A program made the translations under genes and the position numbers. A model generated the notes under the pieces. That model had not been told where the DNA came from. It saw only the letters and a program-made list of their open reading frames with translations, and did no database searches. This document shows positions 35,185 through 43,524 of a DNA stretch of 64,000 nucleotides, piece after piece. The stretch covers positions 1 through 64,000 of the forward strand of contig PSMW01000010.1 in assembly GCA_040290295.1 (NCBI GenBank), given 5' to 3'. Within the stretch, counting starts at the first letter, position 1. Every line of letters begins with the position of its first letter. The DNA comes from CAADGV01 sp040290295 (lineage in GTDB: Bacteria; Bacteroidota; Ignavibacteria; UBA10030; UBA6906).

Positions 35185-36054
35185 GTGAAAGGGAAGCTCC
35201 CTGCCGCAACACATATTCAGTTTGCGCATTTGCGTGTCGCTGATGTGAACCGCATATGCACGTTTTACGCAGGGGAACTCGGTCTCCGTGTTGTTGGGGA
35301 ACGGGAAAACAGGGCTGCCTTGTCCGCAACAGGGCGGCCCCCTGTTCTTTTGCAGTTGACAGAGGATCGGCACGCGCCTCCACGTCCGCCAAACGTGCCC
35401 GGCTTGTTTCACATCGCAATTCGCTTTGCGAATCGTGGTATGCTGGCCTCAGCCGTGCTGAAGCTTTTGCGGCGAGGCTACCCGCTGCAGGGTGCAGCCG
35501 ACCATGCGGTAAGCGAAGCGATCTATCTTGCCGATCCTGAAGGCAACGGCGTTGAGTTGTACGCGGATCGACCGCGCACTCTCTGGCGCCCCCGTGGAGG
35601 AGGTGTGGTGATGGTGACCGAATACTTGGACTTGAACGGTTTGTTGGCGGAAGCAGAACGCGTTGATGCCTCGGAAGTTGATATGGGCATAGACATTGGG
35701 CATGTTCACTTGAGCGTCAGCGATTTGGCGAAGGCGCAGCAATTCTATGCAGCGACGTTAGGATTCGACGTAACGACACGTTCGTATCCTGGTGCGTTGT
35801 TTCTAGCCGCTGGTGGTTATCATCATCATATAGGTCTCAACACGTGGTACTCGCGAGGCAGATCGAAGAATCATACCGATAGCTTGGGATTGATCGCGTT
35901 CGGTATTGCGGTGCCGGAGAGCGGATGGAGCGATGTGCGTGAGAGGATTGTGGCATCGTCGGTGACGATCCTCGAGCAATCACCATCGTCGTTGCTGCTT
36001 CAAGATAACGACGGGATCGGTGTGGAATTGCGGCGTGTTCCCGATTCACCTTAG
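35185..36054 (+). CDS. Two-domain VOC protein, catechol-2,3-dioxygenase-like
   Basis: A 289-residue protein of two glyoxalase/bleomycin-resistance (VOC) modules. Module 1 contains HIQFAHLRVADVNRICTFYAGELGL, FHIAIRF and DPEGNGVELYAD. Module 2 contains GHVHLSVSDLAKAQQFYAATLGF, HHHIGLNTW and NDGIGVELRR. The last three supply the His-His-Glu iron site. The overall size fits CatE/YfiE-type ring-cleavage dioxygenases. GTG at 35185 is used because AAGGGT lies upstream; longer in-frame starts would overlap the yceI gene. Position with the nitroreductase suggests handling of aromatic or quinone compounds. Substrate unproven. Confidence 0.87.
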   Translation: MKGKLPAATHIQFAHLRVADVNRICTFYAGELGLRVVGERENRAALSATGRPPVLLQLTEDRHAPPRPPNVPGLFHIAIRFANRGMLASAVLKLLRRGYPLQGAADHAVSEAIYLADPEGNGVELYADRPRTLWRPRGGGVVMVTEYLDLNGLLAEAERVDASEVDMGIDIGHVHLSVSDLAKAQQFYAATLGFDVTTRSYPGALFLAAGGYHHHIGLNTWYSRGRSKNHTDSLGLIAFGIAVPESGWSDVRERIVASSVTILEQSPSSLLLQDNDGIGVELRRVPDSP

Positions 36055-36395
36055 ACCGCTTTATCGCGTTTCTCTTCCGACAGCCTTTCGTCTGTGCTAC
36101 CCCCAGGGGCCAATTTCCACTTGCATATCTCGCCGGATTCGCTACCTTGAGCGTAACACTTTCATGGGGAAAACCTCGGCATAGGAACGTTTTTTCCCAA
36201 ACGTGGGAAGGATTCGCACACTCTGCATTCCTGTTTCGAGATTTTTGTTTGGAGAACGCCGTTGGGGGCGGGCACACAAGTTGCCAGCTTCAAGGCAAGC
36301 AGGATTCTTCTCGGGTGCGAAGTCATGGGCATGCAACGTCGCCGAGGAGACGTCATCCATTCAATTTTCACTCTCACAGCACATGAGGTTCAGCC
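36055..36395 (+). other. Intergenic region before argF
   Basis: No convincing gene. A weak promoter-like pair TTGCAT (36121-36126), 16-base spacer, TACCTT (36143-36148) would give a roughly 240-base leader for argF. No recognisable ArgR box or known riboswitch was found. Confidence 0.35.
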
Positions 36396-37352
36396 TTGAA
36401 GAAGACTCGAAAACGTTTTGATACCTCGCGCCTTCACGGTCGTGATTTCCTATCCGTTGATGACTTTTCGATTCAGGAGATCAAGCTCCTGCTCGACCTT
36501 GCCGCAGATATGAAGAAGCGACCCAAGAAGTATAGCGCCGCTCTGAAGGGAAAAACCCTCGCACTCATTTTCGAGAAGCCGTCGCTTCGCACGCGCACGA
36601 CCTTTACAGTGGCGATCGATTCCCTCGGCGGCAATTGCGTTGACTATCCTCCGGGCGATATCGGGTTGGGGAAACGTGAATCGGTGTATGACGTAGCGAA
36701 AAATCTTGAACGCATGGTACACGGCGTAATGATCCGAACATTCGGTCAGGATATCGTTACGTCGTTCGCACAGTATGCCTCCATTCCCGTCATCAATGGG
36801 TTGACGGACTTCGAGCATCCGTGTCAAGCCATGGCGGATGTTTTCACGATTCTCGAGCACAAGAAGAACATCAAGAAATTGAAAATCTCGTACATCGGCG
36901 ACGGCAACAACGTTGCTCATTCCTTGTTGTTGATGGCGGGGAAGTGGGGGACGACGTTCTGCATTGCAACGCCGAGCGCGTACGCTCCGTCGACAGCCGT
37001 CGTGGCGCGTGCACGAGAGTTGGCAACACAGTATGGAGGTGGGATTATCGTTACCAACGATCCGATGGAAGCTGCCCGCGACGCCGATGTGATCTACACC
37101 GACACGTGGGCGAGCATGGGGCAAGAACACGAAGCAGAAGCACGACGAGCCGTGTTCAAACCGTATCAAGTGAATCGAGAGCTGTTCTCGCACGCCAAGC
37201 CCGATGCGCTCTTCATGCATTGTTTGCCCGCGCACCGTGGTGAAGAAGTGACGGATGAGATTATCGATTCGCCCAACTCAATCGTGTTCGAAGAGGCAGA
37301 GAATCGCTTGCACGTGCAAAAGGCCATTGTGTATGCGCTGTTGGGAGATTAA
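36396..37352 (+). CDS. argF: Ornithine carbamoyltransferase
   Basis: A 318-residue enzyme joining carbamoyl phosphate and ornithine to citrulline, or running the reverse phosphorolysis in catabolism. The carbamoyl-phosphate motif is SLRTRT (residues 63-68; usually STRTRT). The HPCQAMAD motif and the ornithine loop MHCLPAHRGEEV are present. The start is TTG at 36396, preceded by GAGG at 6-7 bases; no ATG is in frame nearby. The gene directly precedes a carbamate kinase gene (21 bases), so it may belong to a catabolic citrulline-degrading pair rather than arginine synthesis; no other arg genes are in the window. Confidence 0.94.
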   Translation: MKKTRKRFDTSRLHGRDFLSVDDFSIQEIKLLLDLAADMKKRPKKYSAALKGKTLALIFEKPSLRTRTTFTVAIDSLGGNCVDYPPGDIGLGKRESVYDVAKNLERMVHGVMIRTFGQDIVTSFAQYASIPVINGLTDFEHPCQAMADVFTILEHKKNIKKLKISYIGDGNNVAHSLLLMAGKWGTTFCIATPSAYAPSTAVVARARELATQYGGGIIVTNDPMEAARDADVIYTDTWASMGQEHEAEARRAVFKPYQVNRELFSHAKPDALFMHCLPAHRGEEVTDEIIDSPNSIVFEEAENRLHVQKAIVYALLGD

Positions 37353-37373
37353 AGTGTCGTCGGGGATACCGCT

Positions 37374-38332
37374 ATGTCCAAACTCATTCTTGTTGCAGTA
37401 GGGGGGAATGCCCTCGTACGAGCAGGTGAAAATGCGACAGCCGAGTTGCAGTTTCAAAACGCGATGGTAACTGCCACGACGGTGGTTCGGCTCATCAAAG
37501 CCGGACACCGTGTCGTGCTCACGCACGGCAACGGTCCGCAAGTAGGAGCCGCACTCATGCGATCGAAACTTGCCGCCCGCCATGCCTACCGCATGCCGTT
37601 GGATGCCTGCGTCGCTGTGACGCAGGGTGAGATCGGCTACTCTTTGCAATATGCCATGTGGCAAATGATGCAGAAGATGCACGTGTATGTGCCCGTCGTG
37701 TCGCTCATTAGGCAAGTACGTGTGGACAAAGACGACCCTGCTTTCCTCCATCACTCCAAACCCATCGGTCCTTTTATACCAAAGAGGAAGCCGAGCGGTA
37801 TCGACACTTGTTGAAGTGGGAGATGGTGGAGGACTCGCACGGATACCGGCGTGTGGTGTCTTCGCCGGCACCCAAGGAGATTGTCGAACTGGATGCCATC
37901 CGCGCATGCGTCGATCGCGGACTCGTCGTGATTGCCGGAGGTGGTGGCGGAATTCCGATCTTTAACGATCACGTGACGGAAAAGGGAGTCGAAGCGGTCA
38001 TCGACAAAGACCTTACTTCTTCGCTTCTCGCCTCACGCCTCAACGCCGATGTGTTCGCCATCGCAACGGAAGTCGAGTATGTGTATGTAGATTACCAAAA
38101 GCCGACGCAACGACGGCTGGCAGCAATGACAGTCGAGGAGTGTAAGCGTTACTACAACGAGGGACAGTTTCCCGAAGGAAGTATGGGTCCGAAGGTGCAA
38201 GCGGTTTTGCAGTTTCTCGAACGGGGCGGTCATCATGCCATCATTACCGACATCGAACATTTGTACAATGCGATCGAAGGAACTGCCGGGACACACGTTC
38301 TAGCAAGGAAAGAAGGTCTTCGTATCATGTAA
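37374..38332 (+). pseudogene. arcC: Carbamate kinase, interrupted by a 1-base deletion
   Basis: Two overlapping frames together encode a full carbamate kinase (about 319 residues). The first (37374-37814) has ILVAVGGNALVRAGE, LTHGNGPQVG and ends its homology at SKPIGPF. The second (38332 end, homology from about 37776) continues as YTKEEAERYRHLLKWEMVEDS, VIAGGGGGIPIF and DKDLTSSLLA. Adding one T to the TTTT run at 37772-37775 restores a single frame exactly. The enzyme would make ATP from carbamoyl phosphate and ADP. Both halves are otherwise intact with no other damage, so either a homopolymer sequencing error or a very recent mutation is likely. Confidence 0.9.
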
Positions 38333-38371
38333 ATCTTCATTTGTGAAACTTGTGAGGATCAGGGAGTACGT

Positions 38372-39718
38372 ATGGCGAGAATCAGAGTCATCATCATGGG
38401 GGCAGCAGGGAGGGACTTTCATAACTTCAACACCGTTTTTCGCGACAACAAGCAATACGAAGTCGTAGCATTCACCGCAACGCAGATCCCGAACATCGAC
38501 GGCCGAAAATATCCCGCGAAGCTTGCAGGGAAACTCTATCCGAAGGGAATTCCAATCTACGCAGAGGAAGAGCTCGCAGGGTTGATCGAGCAGTTGAAGG
38601 TGGATGAAGTCGTGTTCTCATACTCGGATGTCTCGTTCAATTACGTCATGCAGAAAGCTTCGCTCGCCATGGTGCACGGCGCGGACTTCAAAGTGCTGGG
38701 CACAAGGCACACCATGCTCAAAGCGCGTGTTCCGGTGGTGGCGGTGGTGGCAGTACGCACGGGGTCGGGCAAGAGCCAAACATCGCGGAAAGTCTGCAGC
38801 TATCTTCGCTCACAAGGCAGGCGTGTCGTCGCCGTGCGTCATCCCATGCCGTACGGCGATTTGGTGAAGCAACGAGTGCAACGCTTCGCGTCCATTGCCG
38901 ATCTCAAGAAACACAGGTGTACAGTCGAAGAAATGGAGGAATACGAGCCGCACATTGCCGAGGGGGGTGTGGTATATGCCGGTGTTGACTACGAGGAAAT
39001 TCTACGCAAGGCAGAGAAAGAAGCGGAGATCATCGTATGGGATGAGGGGAACAACGATATGCCGTTCTTCAAACCCGACCTGACGATCACGGTGGTCGAT
39101 CCGCATCGTATCGGACATGAGGTGACGTACTATCCGGGCGAGTCCAACGTGCGCTTAGCTCATGTGGTTGTGGTGAACAAAGTGGACTCTGCGCCGCCGG
39201 AAAATGTTGCAACGGTCATCCAGAACGTTTCGCAGTTGAATCCCAAAGCGTTGATCATCGAGGCGCATTCACGCATTGAAGTGGAAGATGAAAGCGTTAT
39301 CCGCGGGAAAAGCGTCTTAGTGGTGGAGGATGGTCCCACACTGACGCATGGAGAAATGTCGTACGGTGCGGGCACGCTCGGTGCAAAACGGTTCGGCGCG
39401 CGAGAAATTGTCGACCCGCGCCCGTATGCGGTGCGGTCCATCAAGACAACGTTCGAAAAATATCCCAATACCGGTCCCTTGTTGCCTGCGATGGGGTACG
39501 GCGATATGCAAATGCGCGATCTCGAAGCCACGATCAACAACACGCCGTGCGATGCGGTGGTTATCGGAACGCCGATTGACTTACGGCGCGTCATCACGAT
39601 CAAGAAGCCGACGGCGCGCGTGCGCTATTCGCTGGAAGAACGCACGAAGCCTGATCTCGAAGACAGCTTGCACAAGTTCTTGCACAAGGAAAGGGGCTTG
39701 ATGTTCCATCGGCGATAA
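38372..39718 (+). CDS. COG2403-type P-loop GTPase (cyclic 2,3-diphosphoglycerate synthetase-like)
   Basis: A 448-residue P-loop protein. The N-terminal Rossmann-like part starts VIIMGAAGRDFHNF. The Walker A motif RTGSGKSQTSRK lies near residues 130-140, and a VVNKVDSAPPEN stretch resembles the NKxD guanine-specificity motif. GAGTLGAKRFGA and PIDLRRVITIKKPTARVRYSL are conserved near the end. Proteins of this type are annotated as cyclic 2,3-diphosphoglycerate synthetase or predicted GTPase; real function in bacteria is uncertain. It follows argF and arcC, an association that hints at a role in carbamoyl-phosphate or citrulline catabolism. GGGAG precedes the ATG. Confidence 0.8.
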   Translation: MARIRVIIMGAAGRDFHNFNTVFRDNKQYEVVAFTATQIPNIDGRKYPAKLAGKLYPKGIPIYAEEELAGLIEQLKVDEVVFSYSDVSFNYVMQKASLAMVHGADFKVLGTRHTMLKARVPVVAVVAVRTGSGKSQTSRKVCSYLRSQGRRVVAVRHPMPYGDLVKQRVQRFASIADLKKHRCTVEEMEEYEPHIAEGGVVYAGVDYEEILRKAEKEAEIIVWDEGNNDMPFFKPDLTITVVDPHRIGHEVTYYPGESNVRLAHVVVVNKVDSAPPENVATVIQNVSQLNPKALIIEAHSRIEVEDESVIRGKSVLVVEDGPTLTHGEMSYGAGTLGAKRFGAREIVDPRPYAVRSIKTTFEKYPNTGPLLPAMGYGDMQMRDLEATINNTPCDAVVIGTPIDLRRVITIKKPTARVRYSLEERTKPDLEDSLHKFLHKERGLMFHRR

Positions 39719-39779
39719 CGATAGGGTGACGAACTCTCGCTGAGCTGGCGATCCATCTTCCGCAACGCGCCGCATCGAA

Positions 39780-40949
39780 ATGTTTTCTTCACGAACAACA
39801 TGGCACCGATTGCCGAATCCACTTTCCCGCATGCTTGCAGAGCTGCGCCGGCAAGGAAGAGAGATTTGTGACCTGACGGCTTCCAATCCCACCGAAGAAG
39901 GATTTGCTTATCCGTCGGAAGCAATTCTCGAAGCGTTGACGTCGCATGAGGTGCTGCGCTACACTCCCGATCCGTTCGGTTTGTTACAAGCACGAGAGGC
40001 GGTAGAGCAATACTACGCTTCCAAGAACATCACCCGTCGTGCTTCGGAGATTGTCCTTACTGCCGGTACCAGTGAGGCGTACGCGTGGCTCTTCACGCTG
40101 CTGTGTGATGCGGGGGAGAACATTCTTGTGCCTGCACCATCATATCCGCTGTTCGATTACCTTGCCCGACTTCACGACGTCGAAGTCCGTGCTTATCCAC
40201 TCCGCTATGATGGGGAATGGCACATTGCGTGGGAGAGTGTCGAGCAGGCTCTGACGAAACAAACAAGAGCAATCGTTCTCGTCAGTCCACATAATCCGAC
40301 AGGAATGTTCTTGAAGCGTGAGGAGCTTGCGCGACTCAACCGCATTGCGGCGCAGCATCGGCTCGCGTTGATCGTGGATGAAGTATTTGCAGAATATGGC
40401 TGCGGAAACGATGACCGTCGAGTGACGAGCACAGCGGCAAATGATGTTGTGCTGACCTTTACGCTCAACGGCATTTCAAAACTCTGCGGGCTACCGCAGA
40501 TGAAGCTCGGGTGGATCGTCGTTAGCGGTCCGCCGTCGCTCCGAGAAGAGGCGTTACACCGACTCGAGATCGTGGCGGATACGTTCCTTTCGGTGAACAC
40601 GCCTGCACAAGTGGCATTGCCGCGGCTGTTGCAACTGGGTGAACGAGTACGAGCGGCAATCCAGCAGCGACTCCGCGATAATCGTGTACACCTTGAGCAG
40701 GTGTTCTCCGCGAGCTCGCCTCTCTCTTTACTCAGCAGTGAAGGCGGGTGGTATGCTGTTCTGAAGATTCCGCGAACAAAAATGGAGGAGGAATGGGCGA
40801 TGAAACTTCTCTCGGAAGAAGGCGTTCTTGTCTATCCCGGCTACTTCTTTGATTTTGTCGAGAACGGCTATTTGGTTGTAAGTCTCCTGACCAGAGCGGA
40901 AAGTTTTCGGGAAGGGATTGACGCCATCGGGGCTGTCATCTCACCATGA
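39780..40949 (+). CDS. Class I/II PLP-dependent aminotransferase
   Basis: A 389-residue fold-type I aminotransferase: LTASNPTEEGFAYP near the N-terminus, VPAPSYPLFDYLARL, the SPHNPTG motif, DEVFAEY, and the PLP lysine in LNGISKLCGLPQMKLGW (Lys234), with a C-terminal arginine region after YLVVSLLTR. It belongs broadly with alanine/aspartate-type enzymes; substrate is not assignable. It follows the GTPase gene after 61 bases without a clear ribosome site and converges on the GWxTD gene. Confidence 0.87.
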   Translation: MFSSRTTWHRLPNPLSRMLAELRRQGREICDLTASNPTEEGFAYPSEAILEALTSHEVLRYTPDPFGLLQAREAVEQYYASKNITRRASEIVLTAGTSEAYAWLFTLLCDAGENILVPAPSYPLFDYLARLHDVEVRAYPLRYDGEWHIAWESVEQALTKQTRAIVLVSPHNPTGMFLKREELARLNRIAAQHRLALIVDEVFAEYGCGNDDRRVTSTAANDVVLTFTLNGISKLCGLPQMKLGWIVVSGPPSLREEALHRLEIVADTFLSVNTPAQVALPRLLQLGERVRAAIQQRLRDNRVHLEQVFSASSPLSLLSSEGGWYAVLKIPRTKMEEEWAMKLLSEEGVLVYPGYFFDFVENGYLVVSLLTRAESFREGIDAIGAVISP

Positions 40950-40994
40950 CATGCCAACTGTCGCGTACCGAGTCGAACCTGACACGGGGAGGCC

Positions 40995-41017
40995 GTCGGC
41001 TCACACTGATTGCCGAC
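40995..41017. terminator. Weak hairpin between convergent genes
   Basis: GTCGGC (40995-41000) and GCCGAC (41012-41017) form a 6-base-pair stem in the 106-base gap between convergent genes. There is no T-run, so terminator function is only suggested by position. Confidence 0.25.
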
Positions 41018-41055
41018 GAACCACAATTGCGACACTCAACCAGTTGCATGCGCGT

Positions 41056-42414
41056 TCAGTTGGTTTGAGCATAGCGCATCCAATTCTCGTCGTGAAGTTC
41101 GTTGCGGTGCGTGGAATGTACAAGCTCGTAATCGCCGGTTTCCTGTTTGCGCACGAAGACGAAAATGACACCACCCTGAATGCTGTGATACGACCAGATC
41201 TCAAAAGGACGTGTGCCGGCTTCGCTCGGATGACGCTCAATATCGTCGGGAGGTCCAAACACGATATAAACTCTCCCGCGATCGGTTTTGTAGCCATCGG
41301 TTGCCATCATCTTGAACTGGCGATTGGCAACCGAAACTCGTTGGAGGTAATGTTCGCGCAAGCCTAATGGTCGTTTCCCCCAGAATTCGTTCAGGAAGGT
41401 TCGCTTAGCCGCGACGCCTTGCAACGCGTTGTACTGCGATTTTTCTGCGTCTGAAGATTCCCACCGAGCCCACTGGAATTCACGATCGAGTTCCTCTTCG
41501 GTCATGGAAACGAATACGCCTCGTGCCAATGCAGGATCGAGACTCAGCAAGGACGAGTCCATCCCAAGGGCTTCGTTATAGACGTAAAACTTTTTTGCAG
41601 AAGATGTCAATACGCGTTGTGCAGAGTCCAGAATTGCCAACACAAGAGTGTACGTGCCGGTTCGGAGACTCGAGACATCGAACTGGTCTACAAGAACAGC
41701 CGACTCGGCGGAGCGTTTTCGTGGCCGTTCACGAGAAATGATTTCTTTGCCAACGGCGTTATGGATCGACGCGCGTAGGAGATAGTCGCTCCGATCCTGA
41801 CTCTCGAGTACGTTGTATAGCTCGGCATAGTAAAAACAACTTTGCTCGTTGCCGTACACACCCTCAGCATTAGGGATGACCTCGAGTGTGTTTTTGTAGA
41901 AGGGCGATCCTCGTTCACCCTTGCGAATCTTCGAGGAGAACTCGATATCGCTCAACACTATGTGTGTTGTCGGAGGAAGCTTAATCGACAGGCGTTGCAG
42001 CGTGCTGTCACGCCTGTCGGGTTTGTTGACATCCTTTGCAACAACTTTGAGAGTGTACTCTCCTTCGGGAAGCAACATGTTGGAGAGGCTGACGAGATTC
42101 ATCGCACTAAGGCGGAGGTCGGTCGTTCGGTGCGGCATGAGCAGACGATCGGCTGCGAAGATCGAGTCTTTGCGATGGACTGTCATGAGAAGCTCGACAC
42201 CCGCCTTGTAGCCTACACTGTCGGGTAGGTAGGTCAACATGCGCTGCGGGATGGAGTAGTACACCTCAACATACACGTTCGAGTCGTCGCCTCGAAAGCG
42301 AGCAAAGTCCACAGCAATCCGGAAGGATTCCTGCGGAGGAGAAGGCTGGCTGAACGCTATCGACGTACAACACACCAACAGCACAGACGCAAAATCACGT
42401 TTCCAAGAAAGCAT
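41056..42414 (-). CDS. GWxTD-domain exported protein
   Basis: A 452-residue exported protein. The signal peptide ends near AFSQ (MLSWKRDFASVLLVCCTSIAFSQ region). The middle is beta-rich. The C-terminal third is the GWxTD domain: helical part EFQWARWESSDAEKSQYNAL...FLNEFWGKR, then YLQRVSVANRQF, the signature region as GYKTDRGRVYIVFGPPDDIE (Trp replaced by Tyr) and FEIWSYH. The family is common in Acidobacteria and Ignavibacteria-like genomes and has no established function. GGAG lies 8 bases before the ATG. It is the last gene of a minus-strand run after yjbQ. Confidence 0.82.
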   Translation of the reverse strand: MLSWKRDFASVLLVCCTSIAFSQPSPPQESFRIAVDFARFRGDDSNVYVEVYYSIPQRMLTYLPDSVGYKAGVELLMTVHRKDSIFAADRLLMPHRTTDLRLSAMNLVSLSNMLLPEGEYTLKVVAKDVNKPDRRDSTLQRLSIKLPPTTHIVLSDIEFSSKIRKGERGSPFYKNTLEVIPNAEGVYGNEQSCFYYAELYNVLESQDRSDYLLRASIHNAVGKEIISRERPRKRSAESAVLVDQFDVSSLRTGTYTLVLAILDSAQRVLTSSAKKFYVYNEALGMDSSLLSLDPALARGVFVSMTEEELDREFQWARWESSDAEKSQYNALQGVAAKRTFLNEFWGKRPLGLREHYLQRVSVANRQFKMMATDGYKTDRGRVYIVFGPPDDIERHPSEAGTRPFEIWSYHSIQGGVIFVFVRKQETGDYELVHSTHRNELHDENWMRYAQTN

Positions 42415-42523
42415 CTCGTTATCTCCGAATGAGTCGAGGGTAGAAGATCCACGAAAAATCTACGGAAGGGGGAAAGGAATAGCAACAAACAGCTTGAGCG
42501 CGAATGGTTTCTGCAGCGATGTC

Positions 42524-42937
42524 TTATTCTCCCAGTACTTTGACGATGACGCGCTTACGACGTTGTCCGTCGAACTCCGCGTAGTAAATTTGTTGCCATG
42601 GCCCGAAGTCGAGTTTGCCGTCGGTAATGGGCACGATCACTTCATGATGAATCAGCAGGCTTTTGAGATGTGCGTCGCCGTTGGTCTCACCCGTGCGGTG
42701 ATGCCGGTAATGAGGATTAAACGGAGCGAGCTTTTCCAACCATTCATCGATGTCTTGGATCAGTCCCGATTCCGCATCGTTCACGTACACCCCCGCCGTA
42801 ATATGCATCGCCGAGACAAGTACCATGCCCTCTCTCACGCCGCTCTTACGAACGATATCGGCGACTGTATCGGTGATATTGATATATTCTCGGTGTTGCT
42901 TGGTATTGAACCAGAGATACTCGGTGTACGATTTCAT
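42524..42937 (-). CDS. yjbQ: YjbQ family (UPF0047) protein
   Basis: A 137-residue member of the YjbQ/UPF0047 family. The conserved stretches SAMHITAGVYVNDAESGL, HRTGETNGDAHLKSLLIHHEVIVPITDGKLDFGPWQQIYYAEFDG carry the metal- and phosphate-binding His and Glu residues. Members show weak thiamine-phosphate synthase activity; the true role is debated. It starts 9 bases after the response-regulator gene on the minus strand, so the two are cotranscribed. Confidence 0.93.
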   Translation of the reverse strand: MKSYTEYLWFNTKQHREYINITDTVADIVRKSGVREGMVLVSAMHITAGVYVNDAESGLIQDIDEWLEKLAPFNPHYRHHRTGETNGDAHLKSLLIHHEVIVPITDGKLDFGPWQQIYYAEFDGQRRKRVIVKVLGE

Positions 42938-42946
42938 AGCCGATCC

Positions 42947-43324
42947 TCAGGCTGTTCCGAGCAACCGCTTCGCGGCGGCGACCAGTTCCGCGGTGACATA
43001 CGGTTTTGGCATGAACTCGTCCGCGCCGGCTTGCATCACTTCCTCTCGCACGTTGTTCCGTCCAAAGCCGCTTGCACCGATAATCTTCACAGATGGTTTG
43101 AGCTTACGCGCTCGCTCGATCAACTCCACCCCGCCCATCTTGGGAAGTCCAAGATCCGTGACCAACAGGTCGATCTCGTCGGCACGAGCGACGAAGGTAT
43201 CCCAAGCCGACTGTCCGTCGAAAGCTTGAAGGACGATGACATTTTCGGCTTGCAGGATCAGCGTAAGAAGATTGTTGATGTCGATCTCATCTTCCGAGAT
43301 CAGGACTACCGGTTGTCGTTGCAT
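42947..43324 (-). CDS. Single-domain response regulator (CheY-like receiver)
   Basis: A 125-residue receiver domain without an output domain. Acidic pocket SEDEID near the start, phospho-acceptor Asp in LLVTDLGLPKMGG, switch Ser in IIGASGF and conserved Lys in MPKPY. It could receive phosphate from a histidine kinase such as those at 57.7 and 60.3 kb, although it is 14 kb away. The start could be ATG at 43324 or TTG at 43330. A promoter-like sequence lies 54-82 bases upstream. Confidence 0.9.
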   Translation of the reverse strand: MQRQPVVLISEDEIDINNLLTLILQAENVIVLQAFDGQSAWDTFVARADEIDLLVTDLGLPKMGGVELIERARKLKPSVKIIGASGFGRNNVREEVMQAGADEFMPKPYVTAELVAAAKRLLGTA

Positions 43325-43377
43325 CTCCAAGATGGTGATCGGTGACGGGAAGCGGAGACGTCTTGAACGTCGGTTTC

Positions 43378-43406
43378 AATATAAAGATTGTGTGCCTGAA
43401 CAGCAA
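43378..43406 (-). promoter_or_regulatory. Candidate promoter for response regulator-yjbQ operon
   Basis: Minus strand: TTGCTG (43406-43401), 17-base spacer, TATATT (43383-43378), then GAA as in the MarR-family promoter. Predicted start near 43371 gives a leader of about 45 bases. Confidence 0.55.
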
Positions 43407-43524
43407 TCGGAGAGAGCAGAGGATAGAGCGCGAAGAGAGCCCGCACGAGAAGGCGTACATAGTTGGCTTGCTGCGCTGCGAAGATGAGCCAAGGTCATCG
43501 TTGGAAGGACACAAGCTTCAGAGA

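Noticed and set aside
37760..37820. Programmed frameshift in carbamate kinase
   Set aside because: The TTTT run with no slippery heptamer, stem or upstream Shine-Dalgarno is more simply a one-base deletion or read error.
41018..41055. Second hairpin in the convergent gap near 41040
   Set aside because: The arms CTCAACCA and TGGTTTGAG need a bulge and lie partly in the GWxTD stop region; too weak to list.
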